Of a stretch of 64,000 bases of DNA, positions 39,501-50,508 are shown piece after piece. A program made the position numbers and the translations under genes. Position 1 is the stretch's first letter. Each line of letters opens with the position of its first letter. Origin of the DNA: Mercurialis annua (lineage: Eukaryota > Streptophyta > Magnoliopsida > Malpighiales > Euphorbiaceae). The DNA lies in NCBI RefSeq assembly GCF_937616625.2, contig NC_065571.1:12898501-12962500 (forward strand), written 5' to 3'. Below the pieces are notes generated by a model. It saw only the letters and a program-made list of their open reading frames with translations. It made no database searches and had not been told where the DNA came from.

Positions 39501-42500
39501 AAGCGCAAACTCTGTATTTTAGTTACTTCATTGCTTTTGTTAGTTTGTTCTAATATATGCTTGTTTCGATTTGGTTCGGTTTTTGTCGGTTCGGTCCGGT
39601 TTTTATCGATTCGGTTCATTAATTGTTTTAATCTCCGAACCAAACTGACAAACCAAATTAATTTTTTAATATCAAACTGAACCAAACTGAATTTTTTGGT
39701 TCGGTTCGGATTTCGGTTTTGGTCGGTTTTGCACCCGTAGGTTATCCTCGATGGTTCTTACCTTTTTCATTGTCTTGTTAATTGTTTATCTTATTCCCTG
39801 TATCTGTTTATATTAGTCTGGATGATAGTTTGTGTTGAAGTCTTAGGTTTTATCACTTTGCAGACTTGCTTCCTCCGGCAATTTGGGCGTTCAGTGGTTC
39901 GTCCAGACTACCTTACTCTTCGCAAGGGCTTTATCACGGTATGCGTACTCCATATCTGTATGGAAGCCGACTAAAATACATATCAGGTTGCATTATGATT
40001 TATATGAGCATAATAGGATACAAAACTCGAAGTTTTTCTATCTCAGGGTCTTTGAGCCAAGTCCCTAATTATGGATGTAGTAAGTACTGTTGGTCTTATT
40101 TAATATTCATCTATTTTGTTTTTATACCAATGGCAGAATCACAACCTTTCGTCGAAGTATGATTTCCACAGCTACATGATTAGATCTATGGAAGAAGAAT
40201 TCCAGAGGATAGTTGGTGTGAGGTACAAGCAGCCTACTTATATTAACTGTATTGAACTTAATGCAAACTGTTTGCCGTTCCAAAATATTTATTTTTCTTT
40301 CTGTTGGTTGATTTTACATGCTTGAGATTTTTAGAGAATAAGCCAGCTTAAGTAATTATTAGCTGTTTATAATTTGTCTTGCAGTGGTCCATTGTGGGGA
40401 TTTGTTGTTGCTTTCATGCTGTTTAACATAAAAGGTATGACATATAAATGAATGTTTGCTTGCCTGGTCTAATGTTTTGGGAAAGAGTTTCAACCTTGTG
40501 TTTTTCTGAGTTTACTTATGTTTTATTCTTCGTTGTTTTCCTTTCGAAGTGACTATTGATTAAAATTCTAAAAGATTGAGATTTGTCATAACTATTTTCT
40601 GTCTGAACAGTCGTCTAGTTGACATGATCTGATATTTGAACTTACTGAACTTGGTGGTTCTTTGGTTTTCACTTGTTGTAACAGGGTCTAACCTCTATTT
40701 CTGGATAGCCATCATTCCTATAACTGTAAGTATTTATGAATCCTTTTGAATTTCTGTTTTACGGAACCATATGGTAGCAAAAGACATCTTCCGTTAGCAC
40801 TTAGCAGCACTAGTATTCTTTGGAAAACAAACATTTTAACTGTCTTTGGATGTCGAATGAACAGGTCTTTTACCTAGAGACTTTCAAATGAGTATTTAAT
40901 GATCTTTATATTTCATATTTTGTTTCATCGACAGCTTGTCCTTTTGGTGGGTGCAAAACTACAGCATGTTATTGCAACTTTAGCATTGGAGAATGCTGGC
41001 GTAACTGGATACTTTTCGGGAGCAAAGTTAAAGCCTCGAGATGATCTTTTTTGGTTTAAGAAACCAGAACTATTGTTATCCTTGATCCACTTTATTTTGT
41101 TCCAGGTTAGCAGTGATCATAGTGATGAGTGTCTAAAAGCTCCATAATATATAGTGCTTCTCCGTTTCCTTTTGTTTTTTTTTGTTCCTAGTAAAAGATC
41201 GATACATCTAGCAGTGCTGACCTTTCCTTCATCTATATTTCATTGCAGAATGCATTTGAGCTGGCTTCTTTCTTCTGGTTCTGGGTACCTCCTCTTCCTT
41301 GACTGGATTATTATTCAAAATTTAAAATGACTAACAGATATAATCATTTTAAACCAAACTCAATTCTAGTTTGATATCAGTTTCTAAAATTTTCTGGAAT
41401 ATAATAATATAACCGGAAACCAAAGAGGAGAAACAAGAATTTTATTCCCCTATGCTTGCAGGATACTGGATTCGATAAACTGATTTGCTGTTTTTGTTCA
41501 TATACAGTGGCAGTTTGGGTATAATTCCTGCTTTATCAGGAACCACCTGCTAGTCTATATTCGACTTGTATTGGGGTACGATAATCTTTCAGCTAGCATT
41601 TCCATTTTTTTTGGGGTGATATACCAAAATTCAGCACACATAATTGTCTTTTTACTTGTAGATTTGCCGGACAATTTCTTTGCAGCTACAGCACCTTGCC
41701 GCTTTATGCATTGGTTACTCAGGTTTGTGTTCATAGACTAGGTTTATTTAAATTCTATTTAAACTAGACAAGGAAGATTTTCTATATGTAACTTGAGTTG
41801 TTATGGACTTCCCCACAAGCTATAGCACCTTGTAGTTGCAGTAACTGCATAGTGTAAGGTTTTTCTAATTGTGGATGGCCTGAGGGCATAGACCTAACGT
41901 GTGTGTGTGTGCTCAAATCTCGAGTTGTGAATACTTATAGGAGCTCAGGAAGCAATTCAAGGCTGGTGAACCCCGCTACTATGTCCAAATAATAACTGAT
42001 TCCTGCAATTCACATAAAATGTATCCTAGTTTGTGTTGAGATTATTGATGTGGGTGCATTTGCATGTTACGTTGGTTTAAAGTGGACATATGCTCATCTT
42101 TTGGTCAAATATTGAGAAGTCGGGAAGCTTTGTGACTCTAATTTGCGTCCAATTCTGAGAAATACTCAGATATCTTACTGCGCTTGTCTGAACAGTTTGT
42201 GGAGATAACTCCATTTTCAACTGATAACTGCAAGTTAGACCATGGCTGAAAGAGGTTTTTGATTTTAAGGTTTTCGTGCTGAAGTTTCTAGCATTAGTTT
42301 GATATATATGACGAAACTCAGACACGAGTATCTATTTCCCTTTGGCTCTTCTAATTTTGTGTTTCCAACTATTACTGGAAGTATTTATTGTTTCCTGCCT
42401 GTCTTTTTACTAGATGGGAACAAATTACAAGGCAGCACTTATTCCTCAAAGAATAAGGGAGACGATCCATGGATGGGGAAAAGCAGCTAGAAGGAAGAGA

Positions 42501-42794
42501 AGGCATGGTATGTACCCAGATGATTCTACAGTACGTACAGATACAAGTACAGTATTATCGCTCGAGGAGGATGATCATCAATACATTGATATTTCCGAGG
42601 CTAACGGTTCACACAATGAAATCGAGTTACACCCAGTTTCTACTCCTATACATGCACCATTTTCAAATGAAACTTCAAGTAGGGCTGGCACTCCCCTTCT
42701 TCGGTCCTCGGCATCGATTTCTGTACAAAAGTCACCAAATTACTTTCCGGATGGCATTATTAGATCATCCTCTATGCCGGCTAGAAGAGATTGA
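36548..42794 (+). CDS. MLO-like seven-transmembrane protein, MLO4/MLO11 clade
   Basis: A plant-specific plasma-membrane seven-helix protein with a cytoplasmic calmodulin-binding tail. Exons: 36548-36676, 37197-37254, 37371-37603, 37961-38077, 38386-38446, 39404-39498, 39864-39938, 40137-40222, 40385-40434, 40685-40725, 40935-41105, 41249-41284, 41508-41575, 41662-41722, 42414-42794; 1662 nt, 553 aa, no internal stop. The start ATG at 36548 gives the family N-terminus ([12 protein letters not shown]). Conserved blocks include [61 protein letters not shown] and [19 protein letters not shown], the last leading into the basic calmodulin-binding region ([12 protein letters not shown]). The sequence is closest, as far as I can judge, to Arabidopsis MLO4, MLO11 and MLO14, which act in root touch and gravity responses, rather than to the powdery-mildew-susceptibility clade. 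A broken partial copy lies at 47645-49405. Confidence 0.94.
39561..39740. mobile_element. MITE of the gtgcaaaacc family in MLO intron 6
   Basis: Rich in ggttcggt and aaccaa words. Ends ggtcggttttgcacccgtag, the inverted form of the gtgtgcaaaa terminus seen in ABCG introns. Limits are approximate. Confidence 0.4.
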
Positions 42795-43690
42795 AACATC
42801 TTATAGATAAAAAAAGGATTACGTACAGAAGAGTTTGGTGGATGAATGTCTGCTTTATAGCATGATCTTTTCGAGCACGAGGGAAACAAACTAAAGTGCT
42901 AGAGTAGCTTGCTCATGTAGAGATTAAAGTTTATAGTATATACTTTTCAGAATTTATGTTGTAGCATTAATACCCAACTAGGAAATTTAGTGCTTGGCTT
43001 TGTTTGCCAATTAGTATATGCTATATAAGAAGAATGTAACTCACAGATTTAGAAATGATGCAAATCTGAGATAAAATTTGAACACTTGAAGAAGACAAAG
43101 AAAATGATTTTTCATAAATTATATTTCATTATTAATTATGTTTAATCCTCTTCAATGATAATGGACAATTATTATCGATTAATTATTTTCCCCCAGTGGC
43201 GTAGGGTTTGATTAATTAACAAACGGTAAAAATTAGCTACGTAGGATCACACTAGCAGAGTTTGGAAGTAATGAAATTGTGTTAAATAAAGGGATATGAC
43301 CGTTCATTTTTTTAGACGTTATATAAGTGAATCATTTTAGATGTTTAGGGCTTATTTGATCCTGAACTCAAACTTTAGGGACATATATGATGCTTTTCTC
43401 TTAGCCACGTTGGAGCACACTAACAGAGTCTTGAAAGAAATAAGACAATGCCAATTGAGTGGAATGACTGTTCTTTTTTCAGACGTTGGGGACAACAGGT
43501 AAACATTTCCGGACGTTAAATATTCATTTCATCTTGATTCCAAACTTTAGGAGTATGAATGACCTTTTTTCTAAAAGAAAATACAAAAAGGGAACAAAAA
43601 AAATGACAGAAGAAAAAAATGAAAAAATATTGCAAAGAAGATACAAGTGTTTAAAAAGAAGGATAAATTTAAAAATTTAAAAATAATAGA
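42795..43690. other. MLO 3' UTR and following repeat
   Basis: Sequence to about 43085 is also present downstream of the MLO pseudogene, so it is probably 3' UTR. At 43237-43580 there is a diverged two-copy tandem repeat of about 170 bp (shared words cacactarcagagt, ttcagacgtt/ttagacgtt, aaactttagg). Confidence 0.5.
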
Positions 43691-43699
43691 ATAGGAATT

Positions 43700-44840
43700 A
43701 AAAAAGGGGAATTTTCTATAATACACTATTTTCTATTTTATTTATAACTTTACATTGTTTTTTTTACTTTACTTTTTTATTTTTATTTTTACGAAAAATA
43801 CCTTTTTTTTTATTTTACAAATACCTTTTTTCACTTTTAATAATTTATTTTCTTTTTTATAGGATTTTTTCTGGAGTTTTTTTTAATTTTTTTTATCGTA
43901 TTGTGTATTGTAATTATGGTGTATTATAGTATATTTACTGTGTTTTTTTTAATAAAATTATGGTATTTTTATAGTGTAACAATAGTGTATTTATGGTGTT
44001 TTTGTAGTGTTTTTATGGTGTATACCATAAAAACACTGCAAATACACCATAAACACTGCAAATGCATCATAAATATACTAGAAAAAAATGATAGAAATAC
44101 ACTAAAAAAACATAGATACACCGAAAAATACCAGAAATACACTATAAATACACTAACGTAAATATATTATAAAAACATTACAAATACACCATAAATCAAT
44201 TCGTTCTTCACAAAATCAGTAGCATTCAAATAAATAAACAAATAAAGATAAAATAATTATATGAATAATAGAACAATTCTATAAACAAAAAAAATCATAA
44301 ATCTACAATATTTTATTTACAAAATGTTTAAATCATCACAAAAAATCTAAAAAATTACAAAAATCTAAAAACGATATCGAAAAATCCTCAGCGTGAACGG
44401 AAGAGACGAACGGAAAAACGTGAACAGAAGAGACGAACGAAAAACCACCAGAAACGACGAGAAATCTATTGGAAGTAGACGAACGGAAAAACAAACGGAA
44501 AAGCGACCGAAGAGACAAACAAAAAATCAAATGAAAAAGAATAAGAAAAGAAGAAAAAATTTGAGAGAGAAAAGAGTGTAGCTATGTAAAATTTTAACCT
44601 AAAATGAGATAAGGTTTCTATACATAATAGGTACTTTTGTAAATATATTTATTATTAGTATAGAGCGGGAAATTATAAAAAGATGGATAAATTTGTTGTA
44701 AATGTGTTTCAAAATGAGGTATTTTTAAAATAATACTTAAAAAAAATTGAATTAAAAAAGTAAAACTATTAAAATTGAAATTTGAAATATTTTTTTATAA
44801 ATAAAATTAAAAAGAAAGTATTTTAACAAATTTTCTAAAT
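43700..44840. mobile_element. Probable non-autonomous element with an internal palindrome
   Basis: The left part resembles 18030-18262. It contains a near-perfect hairpin at about 44004-44038 (agtgtttttatggt - gtat - accataaaaacact), surrounded by many short ggtgta/tacacc words in both orientations, and a GA-rich stretch at 44390-44575 (gaacggaa, gagacgaac repeats). No terminal repeat or transposase could be confirmed. Confidence 0.4.
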
Positions 44841-44869
44841 TGTACCATTATTTTCTTCAATTATTTTTT

Positions 44870-45265
44870 TGGTAGAAGATATAACAGAACCCTCGACTTT
44901 TTTTAAAAGTACAAATCAGCCCTTTTATTTTTTTGGGCACAATTAAGCCCTCGTGTTTTTAAAATTGAACAATTAAACCCTTTTTGTTTTAAAATCGAAC
45001 AAATAAACCCTTTTAGTTTACTTTTGGAACACTTACACCCTCAAATTTTCGGTAAATATTTTAAACATTAAAATTCTTTTTGAACTTTTTTTCTATATGA
45101 TTATGAGAGATATGGTAGCCATTCACGAGTGTTTCTAATAAAACTGGATGAAAGAGGCTATTTGTTCTATTTGAAAATAAAAAGGACTTAATTATATCCT
45201 AAAAAAGTAAAAGGATTAATTTGTACTTCTGTTAAAATTGCCAGAGTTTTTTTTTACCTTTTGCC
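44870..45265. mobile_element. Foldback MITE in the PPR gene promoter
   Basis: The left arm (aacagaaccctcgac, aaagtacaaatcagccctt) is matched in inverted form by the right arm (aaaggattaatttgtacttc, tgttaaaattgccagagt). The element ends about 150 bases before the PPR start codon, so it may contribute promoter sequence. Confidence 0.55.
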
Positions 45266-45417
45266 TATTTTTTTTTAATCTCAGCTTCCTATTTGAAAGC
45301 CAGTGACGGTTCAGTTTCTCTGGCTTTTCCATTATACAAAACTGAAACCAAACCGAATTGAACCCATTTTTTAAGTAAGAATTCAACTCATACGAGTTTC
45401 ATCAATGAATTATTACA

Positions 45418-47583
45418 ATGCACCTCAAATCAGTTAGCAATCTACCAAATATCAGAAAATTACATGCCCATGCCCTCAAATCTACCATTTCCACCTCTAC
45501 CCACCTCGACACATATCATGCACCTGCGCTCACTGGCACTGCCCAGTCCTTTCACAGCCTTCTCTATGAATTCACAAATCATAATCAATTCCATCAGGCT
45601 CTCCGCATTTCCTATCAAATGCACTCTCAAGGCAATATGCTTGACAGACGTAGCTTGCCTAGTGTGATCAAGGCCTGTGCTGCCTTATCTTTCTTCAACA
45701 TTGGCAAGCAGGCTCACTCTGTCGCCTGTGTATCTGGGTTTGGTTCGAATTCGCGTGTACTGTCCTCATTGGTTCACATGTATCTCAAATGCAACAGGAT
45801 AAAGGATGCTCATAAGGTGTTCGATAAGCTGCCTCAACCGGATGTTGTTGCTTACAGTGCTTTGCTTTCTGGTTATGCGCGGAAGGGCTGCGTAGAAGAG
45901 GCAAAGGAGCTGTTTACTAAAAGGGGAGAGTTGGGTGTGGAGCTGAATTTGATATCATGGAATGGGATGATTGCGGGTTTTAATCGCAGTGGACACCATT
46001 TTGATGCAGTTATTATATTCCAAAATATGCATTCTGAAGGATTTGAACCTGATGGGACTACTATTTCTAGTGTGCTATCAGCAGTTGGTGACTTGAAAAT
46101 GTTGGACTTGGGATTTCAGATTCATGGATGTGGGATTAAGCTGTGTTTAATGGAGGACAACATTGTAGTCAGTGCACTTATTGATATGTATGGGAAGTGT
46201 GCTTGCACTATAGAGATGTCCAAAGTGTTTGATGAAATGTGTCATACGGATATAGGCACTTGTAATGCTTTAGTTACTGGGCTCTCACGAAATGGTCTTG
46301 CTGACAAAGCATTGCAGGTATTTGGAAAATTTAAGGATCGAGGGATAGAACTGAACATTGTATCGTGGACATCAATCATTGCCAGTTGCTCTCAGAACGG
46401 GAAGGACATTGAGGCTTTAGATCTTTTTAGGGAAATGCAGGCTACGGGGATAAAGCCGAATTCTGTGACAATTCCATGCTTGCTTCCAGCTTGTGGAAAT
46501 ATTGCAGCATTAATGCATGGGAAGGCAGCACACTGCTTTTCTCTTAAAAGCGGAATATCCAATAATGTTTATGTGGGTAGTGCGCTGATCGACATGTATG
46601 CAAAGTGTGGAAGAATCCATGTTTCCAGGCTATGTTTTGATATGATGCCAACCAGAAACTTAGTTTCTTGGAATGCGCTTATGTCTGGATATGCAATGCA
46701 CGGAAAGACTAAGGAAGCAATTTCCGTCTTTCAACAAATGCAAAGGACTGGGCAAAAGCCTGATTTTGTTAGCTTTGTTTCTGTATTATCTGCATGCAGC
46801 CAGGGTGGTCTAACAGATGAGGGTTGGCATTATTTCAATAGCATGTCCAAAGATTATGGTATTGAAGCTAGATTGGAGCATTATGCTTGCATGGTCAATC
46901 TTCTGGGTCGCACTGGACGGCTGCAGGAGGCATATCACATGATTGAAGGGATGCCTTTTGAACCCGATGCTTGTGTTTGGGGTGCATTGCTTAGTTCATG
47001 CAGAGTACACAACAATGTTAATTTAGGTGAGATTGCTGCAAAGAAACTCTTTGAGCTAGAACCTAGAAATTCTGGAAACTACATTCTTCTATCGAATATT
47101 TATGCTTCTAAGGCAATGTGGCGGGAAGTAGATAATTTACGGGATAAGATGAAGAGTGTAGGTTTGAGGAAGATTCCAGGCTGTAGTTGGATTGAGATCA
47201 AAAACCAAGTGCATATGCTTCTTGCTGGCGACAAATTACATCCACAAATGGCTCAAATTATCAAAAAGTTAGCTGACTTGGGCTCGGAAATGAAAAAATC
47301 AGGATGCTTTCCTGAGACCGACTTTGTATTGCAAGATGTGGACGAACAGGACAAGGAGCAGATACTATGCGGCCACAGTGAGAAGTTGGCTGTAGTGCTT
47401 GGACTTCTTAACACTAGTGCAGGCTCTCCAATCCAAGTTATTAAGAACCTTAGGATCTGTGGTGACTGTCATGTTGTTATCAAATTCATATCCAGATATG
47501 AACACAGAGAGATATTTGTCCGAGACACTAACCGGTTTCATCATTTTAAGGATGGAGTTTGTTCTTGTGGAGATTACTGGTGA
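45418..47583 (+). CDS. PLS-class pentatricopeptide repeat protein with DYW domain
   Basis: An intronless 721-codon gene for a DYW-class PPR protein. The family binds organellar RNA by its repeats and edits C to U through its DYW cytidine-deaminase-like domain. Repeats run from roughly residue 45 to 500 (for example LIDMYGKC, NGMIAGFNRSG, SWTSIIASCSQNGKDIEAL, LIDMYAKCG), followed by the E region (GCSWIEIKNQVHMLLAGD). The DYW domain shows the H-S-E zinc/catalytic motif (H653, E655), C681-x-x-C684, HH at 708-709, CSC at 715-717 and ends exactly in D-Y-W. The nearest protein I recognise is Arabidopsis At1g20230. The organelle and editing site cannot be told from sequence. Its 3' flank is the start of the MLO pseudogene block, and a foldback MITE lies just upstream. 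Confidence 0.94.
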   Translation: MHLKSVSNLPNIRKLHAHALKSTISTSTHLDTYHAPALTGTAQSFHSLLYEFTNHNQFHQALRISYQMHSQGNMLDRRSLPSVIKACAALSFFNIGKQAHSVACVSGFGSNSRVLSSLVHMYLKCNRIKDAHKVFDKLPQPDVVAYSALLSGYARKGCVEEAKELFTKRGELGVELNLISWNGMIAGFNRSGHHFDAVIIFQNMHSEGFEPDGTTISSVLSAVGDLKMLDLGFQIHGCGIKLCLMEDNIVVSALIDMYGKCACTIEMSKVFDEMCHTDIGTCNALVTGLSRNGLADKALQVFGKFKDRGIELNIVSWTSIIASCSQNGKDIEALDLFREMQATGIKPNSVTIPCLLPACGNIAALMHGKAAHCFSLKSGISNNVYVGSALIDMYAKCGRIHVSRLCFDMMPTRNLVSWNALMSGYAMHGKTKEAISVFQQMQRTGQKPDFVSFVSVLSACSQGGLTDEGWHYFNSMSKDYGIEARLEHYACMVNLLGRTGRLQEAYHMIEGMPFEPDACVWGALLSSCRVHNNVNLGEIAAKKLFELEPRNSGNYILLSNIYASKAMWREVDNLRDKMKSVGLRKIPGCSWIEIKNQVHMLLAGDKLHPQMAQIIKKLADLGSEMKKSGCFPETDFVLQDVDEQDKEQILCGHSEKLAVVLGLLNTSAGSPIQVIKNLRICGDCHVVIKFISRYEHREIFVRDTNRFHHFKDGVCSCGDYW

Positions 47584-47644
47584 ATCATATAAATGTTTGC
47601 TGGGACTATAATTCTTCTGTGTTTGTACATCTTCCTTATTCTGA

Positions 47645-49405
47645 TGTGTGATTCTCAAAGCCTCTCATCGAAGTATGATTCTCACAGCTAGAAGATTCCA
47701 TCGATGGAAGACAAATTCCAGAGGATAGTTGGTGTGAGGTACAGCAGTGTACTTATCTATTAAGTCTATTGAATTTAATGCAAACTGTCTGCCATTCCGG
47801 AAAAAAACTCTTTTTATTCGGTTGATTATACATACTAAAGATTTGTAGAGAATAAGCCAGTTGAAATGCTTATTCTTTGTCTTGCAGTGGCCCATTGTGG
47901 GGATTTGTTGTTTCTTTCATGCTGTTGAACATAAAAGGTATGGCATTAAAATGCTAATGTTTGGGAAAGACTTGCAACTGTGTGTTTTGCTGAATTTACA
48001 TTAAAATGCTAATGAATTTACCTAGAGAGACTTTGAAAAAAGTACTTACTGATTTAAACATGTTTCATATTTTGTGTCATTGGCAGCTTGTCCTTTTTGG
48101 TGGGTGCAAACCTACAGCATGTCATTGCAACCTTAGCATTGGAGGATGCTGATGTAACTGGATACTTCTCGAGAGTAAAGTCGAAGCTTGGAGATGATCT
48201 TTTTTGGTTTAAGTAGCCAGAACTGTTATCCTTGATCCACTTTATTCTGTTCCAGGTTAGCAACTACCATAGCGATGAGATGCTAAATGCATAATACGTA
48301 GTACTTCTCTGTTTTTTTTTTAATTCCTATTAAAAGATAGATATATCTAGTAGCGTCGAACATTCCTTCAGCTAACTTCCTTTGCAGAATGCTTTTGGGT
48401 TGGCTTCTTTCTTTTGGTTCTGGGTACCTCCTCTTCCATGACTGGGTTGGTATTCAAAGAACTGTTGATAACTGTTTCTAATCAATTTAAACCAAACTTG
48501 ATTTTAGTTTTATATTCCTAATCAATATAAACCAAACTAGGTATTTGAGTAACTGTTGGTATCAATTTGAAAATGACTTGATAACATTTGGTCTCTCTGA
48601 AGAGGTCGCCCAAAATCGCACTGAATGGAGATCCATGTATGCTGATAGGACAGACAGTGGATCTTTGGTTTTAAATTCATTTAAGCCCTAACGATGGAAA
48701 ATATGATTGATTGAATACAATGTGCTGGTTTGAGGGATCATCAGAGAATCCATGAAGTCGACCCATTTAACTTGGGAATAAGGCTATGTTGTTGTTTGTT
48801 GTTGTTGAATCATTTTCTATAGGAAAAAACAATGAATTCAAAAAATACGATGGGAAACCAAAGAGGACAATATTCCCTTATGCTTGCAGGATTCATCAAT
48901 ACATTAATATTTTCGAGGCTGCCAATGGTTCACACAACATAATCGAGTTACAGCCAGTTTCTACTCCTCCAAATAGTCATGCGCCTTTCCAAATGAAACT
49001 TCAAGTAGGGTTGTCACTCCCCTTCTTCGGTCCTCGGCATCTATTTCTGTACAAAAGACACCAAAGTATTTTACGGATAGCATTCCTAGATCATCCTCTA
49101 TGCCGGTTCGAAGAGATTGAAACATCTTATGGAAAAGAAAAAAAAAGATGATTACTTGCAGAAGAGTTTGATTGATGAATGCCCGCTTCATCGCAGGATC
49201 TTTTCGAGCATGTGGGAAAGAAAAATAGTGCTAGAGTAGTCTGCTCATGTAGAGATCAAGGTTTATAGTAAACTTTTCGGGTTTTAAGCTGTAGCATTAT
49301 ACACAACTAGGAAATTTTGTGCTTGGCTTTGTTTGCCGATTAGTATATGCTATATAAGAGTGTAATTCACAGATTTAGAAATGATGCAAATTTGAGATAA
49401 AATTG
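47645..49405 (+). pseudogene. Truncated duplicate of the MLO gene (exons 8, 9, 11, 12 and part of 15)
   Basis: Diverged copy of 40130-43085 with introns retained, so it arose by DNA duplication rather than retroposition. Matches: exon 8 at 47652-47738, exon 9 at 47888-47937, exon 11 at 48087-48255, exon 12 at 48388-48423, part of exon 15 at about 48893-49120, and the MLO 3' UTR to about 49405. Exon 11 carries an extra T (cctttttggtggg versus ccttttggtggg), and its homologous frame has a premature stop (tttaagtagcc). Exon 10 is not evident. Exons 13 and 14 are missing: intron 12 is joined directly to the interior of exon 15 at about 48890. Intron 12 also holds an insertion (about 48500-48830). 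Not functional as an MLO protein. Confidence 0.9.
48595..48815 (+). mobile_element. SINE-like fragment with ttg-repeat tail
   Basis: An insertion relative to the parental MLO intron 12. It contains gaatggagatccatgt, gaccatttaacttggga-like text (cgacccatttaacttggga) and aaggctatgttgttgtttgt, which resembles the widespread plant short-retroposon tail ending in ttgttgttg. The 5' part is not clearly tRNA-like, so the family is uncertain. Confidence 0.35.
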
Positions 49406-49514
49406 AGCTTATTATTATTCAACTTGTTTCGAAGTTTACATGTAAAAGATTACAATATACTGTTTTATATGCCCAATACTTTTTGCTTTAAGCTTAATCA
49501 TGACTTGCATCTTT

Positions 49515-50435
49515 TTAGTTCTTGCCTTGATGATGGTCATTTGTGTTCTTAGCAGCTGCTGCATAACCTGGCATGATACACTGTGGTGGACAACCCACCA
49601 TGCCCCCAAAACCGCTGCCGCTGCCGCCTCCTCCGAAGCCACTGCCGCCGCCTCCGAAACCACTGCCGCTCCCTCCAAAGCCACTGCCGCCACCCCCAAA
49701 GCCACTGCCGCTCCCTCCAAAGCCACTGCCGCCGCCTCCGAAGCCACTACCGCTGCCTCCAAAGCCACTTCCACTTCCACCGCCGCCTCCACCACCACCG
49801 TATGAACCGGTACCAGGTACGAGAGGAACATAACCAATTTGAGGAACGGGAAATTGAGGAACAGGAATTTGAGGAACAGGAATTTGAGGAATAGGAATTT
49901 GAGGAACAGGAATTTGAGGAACAAAGCCTGCGCTGCCTCCACCGCCACCTCCGTAGCCACTGCCTCCTCCACCTCCACCACCGTATCCACTTCCTCCTCC
50001 ACCACCGCCCATGTTAGCACCACCACTGATAGGGTAAGGTACATAAACAACAGCTCCGTTGCCACTGCCTCCGCCGCCGCCTCCTCCGCCGCCACCATGA
50101 CCAGACTGAGAACCTCCACCCCCTCCATTTCCAATTCCAATGCCAACACCGCTTCCTCCACCTGAACCAACTCCGTACCCGAGACCTTTTCCTCCACCTG
50201 AACCAATTCCGTACCCGATACCTTTTGCTCCACCTGAACCAACTCCATACCCGACACCTTTGGCTCCACCATATCCAATGCCAACACCACGTCCTCCTTC
50301 TACCTGCTGTTTATTCCAGTTTGAACTATCTTGTTCATTACTAGTAGAGGAATCCACAAGGACCCTGTGAGCAAAACTGAAGCTTAAGCATGTCAGGATC
50401 AACAAACCCTTCAAGAAACTTTTTGTAGTTGCCAT
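49515..50435 (-). CDS. Glycine-rich cell-wall-type secreted protein
   Basis: A single-exon gene of 306 aa. Residues 1-22 form a clear signal peptide (hydrophobic LLILTCLSFSFA, cleavage likely before HRVL). The mature chain has several repeat zones: GYGVGSGGAKG-type repeats (about 51-100), poly-glycine with SGYGG units (about 103-170), a PVPQIP/PIPQIP block (about 172-200) and GFGGGGSGFGGSGS repeats (about 218-278). It ends with a short tail containing CPPQC (282-286) and His/Asn. This matches structural glycine-rich proteins of plant cell walls in architecture, although the proline-rich insert is distinctive. A TATA box lies 66 bases upstream. It faces the MLO pseudogene tail to tail. Long open frames on the opposite strand are a consequence of the GC-rich repeats. 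Confidence 0.88.
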   Translation of the reverse strand: MATTKSFLKGLLILTCLSFSFAHRVLVDSSTSNEQDSSNWNKQQVEGGRGVGIGYGGAKGVGYGVGSGGAKGIGYGIGSGGGKGLGYGVGSGGGSGVGIGIGNGGGGGSQSGHGGGGGGGGGGSGNGAVVYVPYPISGGANMGGGGGGSGYGGGGGGGSGYGGGGGGSAGFVPQIPVPQIPIPQIPVPQIPVPQFPVPQIGYVPLVPGTGSYGGGGGGGGSGSGFGGSGSGFGGGGSGFGGSGSGFGGGGSGFGGSGSGFGGGGSGFGGGGSGSGFGGMVGCPPQCIMPGYAAAAKNTNDHHQGKN

Positions 50436-50500
50436 TGTTGTTTCTTGAAATGTGTTTTACTTCTTAGATTTGTTGTGCTTTGAATGTAGAGTTGTTTATG

Positions 50501-50508
50501 TATTTATA
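50501..50508 (-). promoter_or_regulatory. TATA box of the glycine-rich protein gene
   Basis: On the minus strand the motif is TATAAATA, 66 bases upstream of the ATG (50435). This is a suitable distance for a short plant leader. Confidence 0.65.

Noticed and set aside
44336..44581. Charged open frames on both strands
   Set aside because: They arise from gaacggaa/gagacgaac repeats. Both strands are open at once and the sequence is low in complexity.
48786..49151. 121-codon frame as a functional MLO C-terminal protein
   Set aside because: It is part of the truncated MLO duplicate: exons 13 and 14 are deleted and the frame differs from that of the parent exon 15.
49436..50290. 284-codon minus-strand frame and several plus-strand frames over the glycine-rich gene
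   Set aside because: Shadows of the repeated GC-rich codons of the 49515-50435 gene. They lack a signal peptide or family motifs.
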